Under the pieces are notes generated by a model. The model made no database searches, was not told the origin of the DNA, and saw only the letters and a program-made list of their open reading frames with translations. A program made the translations under genes and the position numbers. A stretch of DNA of 64,000 nucleotides, from the NCBI GenBank assembly GCA_022410635.1, contig JAJVDF010000585.1:687884-751883 (forward strand). The letters are read 5' to 3'. This document shows positions 61,886 through 64,000 of the stretch, in pieces (the stretch's first letter is position 1; the number at the start of each line of letters is the position of its first letter). Source of the DNA: Tretioscincus oriximinensis. Taxonomy: Eukaryota > Chordata > Lepidosauria > Squamata > Gymnophthalmidae.

Positions 61886-62555
61886 GACTGGTCTATGAAG
61901 AGGTAGTCGGGGAGAGAAGGAAACAGGCACTTTCCAGCCAGAGTTTTAAGAGCTGGACTTACCACAGCAACTGCCTCAAGCCACTGGTTGTGCATATCAT
62001 GAAAGGAAGGCAAATTGTTTGTCAATTTAATGCTGTTCAGTTGCATTTTTATTGCAACGAGTGGAATTGATGTTCCTGGTAATGTTTTTTTTTTTAATAT
62101 TGTGCCTTAGAAGCCAGAACTTCTTGATCATTTCTATTTCAAAGGAGGCCGAGGGGTCATTTGTTTATTTGCTCAATCTTCATTTATATAGCAGGGTGGT
62201 GGTACAGGAAGTCTGGAAAAACCAAAATGTGTTGCAAAAAAATGGAAACCGCAAAAAAAAGCAGCATTGAACATTGGAAACAGTTTGCCTTAACTTGCAA
62301 ATGAAACAAGCAGAAACCAACAGCTCATTAAAAAAGTCAGGACTATAGTCTTATACNAGCCAGAAGTCAAGCTTGAACTGAGGCCATCTTTACCTTCATT
62401 TTATGCAAAATATATTTTATGTCATCTGTGGGAATTACTTGAACCACAGAGCAGTTTTTGAAAAAAAATTCCTTTTCTGAGCTACAGTTCCTGTTGGCCA
62501 CTATGGCAAAGCATCAAGACATTATATGCCATAATATTCTAATGATAGGACAGTG
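61886..62555. other. No recognisable feature
   Basis: No shared repeat and no convincing exon. Confidence 0.35.
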
Positions 62556-62774
62556 TAAGAATTTAAGAACATAAGAGGAGACCTGCTGAATGGGGCCAGA
62601 GCCCATCTAGTTCAGCATTCTATCTGACACATTGGTCCATCAATCTTCACCTGTTCTCGACTCCCTTCAAATGTTATTTCAGAAAACCTTCCTGTTGCTC
62701 CATCCCAGAGGTAGAATCAAGAGATCCATGAACTTGTCCAATCCTGTTTTAAAGCTATCCAGGNTGCTAGCTAC

Positions 62775-63505
62775 TGTGGCGACCCCTACCTGAGGGCCCT
62801 ACTATTCGATGACCCTCACAGTCAGGGGTGCCACAATATCCACCCTGTTGCCCAAGCCAGCACCCACGACTGCTTGCAGCAACAGTANTNTCCTCNGGCC
62901 TACACAAGGCCTCAGTGTTTACCTCAGGTTGAGGGCTTTATTCACAGCCCCCACCAGTAGCGTGCTTAATTTTGTGGTTACAGAAATAAAGAAAGAGATG
63001 TTTGAAATGAAACAAATAACAAGTTTATTGTTTACAAACAGGGAATAGAAGAAAGACTAGAATAATAAAGCCTCGGCTTTTATNAAGTAAGCCTGACTCA
63101 AGCACACACACACAGCTAGAGTAACATTAGTTTCCAGATACTTAAAGAGACAGGCCCTGTGTCACTTTACTTGTTCCAGCCCAAGTCAAGCCTCAGCTTT
63201 GACTCCTCCAGGCCACCATACACTCCCACCCCCTCCCTCAGAGGCAGGTCAGAAGCGGACCCCTCTGTCACTTGCTACACCACAAGTCCCCGACAGAAAG
63301 GCCTCTAGCCCTGGTCAGCTTTCCTTTTATCCGCTCACCAGCTGGCTACTCGAGGCCCCATTGGCTGGCTCCTCCAGCCATGCCCCCTCCCAAACAGGGA
63401 ACCAGGAAGCCACGCCCCTGCCCAGGCCTGCTCTTCCCCCCTGCCTCTGGGATATCTAGTAAGTAAACAAAAGAAACACAAACCTCTTAAATGGAGGACG
63501 CCACA
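62775..63505. mobile_element. Solo LTR, family 2, with 5-bp target duplication
   Basis: Ends TGTGGCG and CGCCACA, a perfect 7-bp inverted repeat starting TG and ending CA. Exact 5-bp duplication GCTAC at 62770-62774 and 63506-63510, inside CR1. Length 731 bp. Both AATAAA on plus (63065) and a TTTATT block (62938) exist, so orientation is open. No internal genes. Not related to LTR family 1. Confidence 0.88.
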
Positions 63506-63518
63506 GCTACCATCACCA

Positions 63519-63745
63519 GTGACAGGACCTCCTGGAAGCCAAATATCGGGCAGAGAATCCGGAAATCCCAAGCAGCCCTGGGTTACCTTGCACGCAAAAC
63601 GCTCAAGATATTTTTATTTTTATGACACTGGCTGGGCACGATAGGAAGTGACATCACTTTGGGCGCCATTTCCCAGAAGCAAATACCGGGAGTGATATCA
63701 AAATGATGCCATTTCCAGTGAAATGGCTACACCCAGGGTGATCTC
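63519..63745 (+). repeat. Repeat family X copy, inserted in CR1
   Basis: 'gtgacaggacctcctggaag', 'ccaaatatcgggcagagaat', 'ataggaagtgacatcacttt', 'aaatggctacacccagggtg', 'atctcgtg'. The CR1 sequence 'ctaccatcacca' / 'gaccacctcttctgg' reads on around it, giving its limits. Confidence 0.75.
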
Positions 63746-64000
63746 GTGTGATGACCACCTCTTCTGGAAGTAAATTCCACAGATCAGTGACCCTCTAGGT
63801 GAAAAAATACTTTCCCTTTTCTGTCCTTACTCTTTTGCCTTTCAGTTTCAAAGCATGCCCTTTGGTCTTATAGTTGTGTGATAGAGAAAATATTTTTTCT
63901 CTAACCACTTTTTCCATCCCATGCACGATTTTATACACAACAATCCAATCACCTCTTAAACGCTGTCTTTTGTGGCTGAAGAAGCCCAGACATTGCAGTT

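Larger units (their letters stand above)
62556..64000 (-). mobile_element. CR1-like LINE split by an LTR and a family X repeat
   Basis: 3' end 62556-62774 ('aagaacataagaggagacct', 'aaagctatccaggntgctag'), then after two insertions the RT-proximal part 63746-64000 ('accacctcttctggaagtaa', 'ccctctaggtgaaaaaatac', 'gtgatagagaaaatatt'). It runs off the window. Confidence 0.88.

Overview
This window looks like nuclear DNA of a sauropsid, most likely a squamate reptile. The evidence is the repeat content: CR1-type LINEs with two different 3' tails (ATGATTCT and CTTATGTT repeats), L2 LINEs, an R4/Dong-like LINE with a restriction-like endonuclease, tRNA-headed SINEs with L2-like tails, Helitrons, hAT, PIF/Harbinger-like and Tc1 elements, and Penelope-like debris. 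The species call is inference; nothing in the window names the organism. There are no bacterial-type genes, operons or CRISPR arrays, and I found no intact host protein-coding gene.

Layout. 1-9.4 kb: hAT end, SINEs, a Helitron interrupted by CR1, several CR1 copies, a palindromic element, a 490-bp polypurine tract and a SINE carrying a hAT MITE with a perfect 8-bp target duplication. 9.4-16 kb: a hAT MITE, CR1 split by a PIF-like MITE, two related solo LTRs and a Helitron fragment. 16-21 kb: an interstitial telomeric tract split by CR1, a 16-copy 33-bp minisatellite and a GC-rich hAT element. 21-34 kb: CR1, SINEs, hAT with a nested PIF-like MITE, pogo-like repeats, and two open frames with no recognised homology (22.4-22.9 and 33.9-34.2 kb). 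34-38 kb: an R4-like LINE 3' end, then a dead Tc1 transposon with two younger insertions, one bearing a hammerhead-ribozyme core. 39.8-43.2 kb: a tandem array grown from half a PIF-like MITE, then a CpG island with a 791-bp assembly gap, then a minisatellite that reverses orientation. This is the only place that looks like a host promoter. 44-64 kb: CR1, Helitrons, two repeat families carrying promoter-type motifs, a processed retrocopy of TRNAU1AP (SECp43) nested in an L2 element, and a CR1 split by a solo LTR.

How the parts relate. The window is largely a record of nested insertions, and several reading-order relations can be read from target duplications: PIF-like into CR1, CR1 and a Penelope-like insert into Tc1, LTR into CR1, hAT into SINE, retrocopy and L2 into another repeat. 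The most unusual material is the hammerhead-type ribozyme cores in at least two dispersed families, and the repeat families that spread ETS/CRE-like and ZNF143/THAP11-like binding motifs.

Limits: repeat families are named from recognisable motifs, tails, terminal repeats and target duplications, not from a database search. Boundaries without a target duplication are approximate. Isolated N bases occur throughout.
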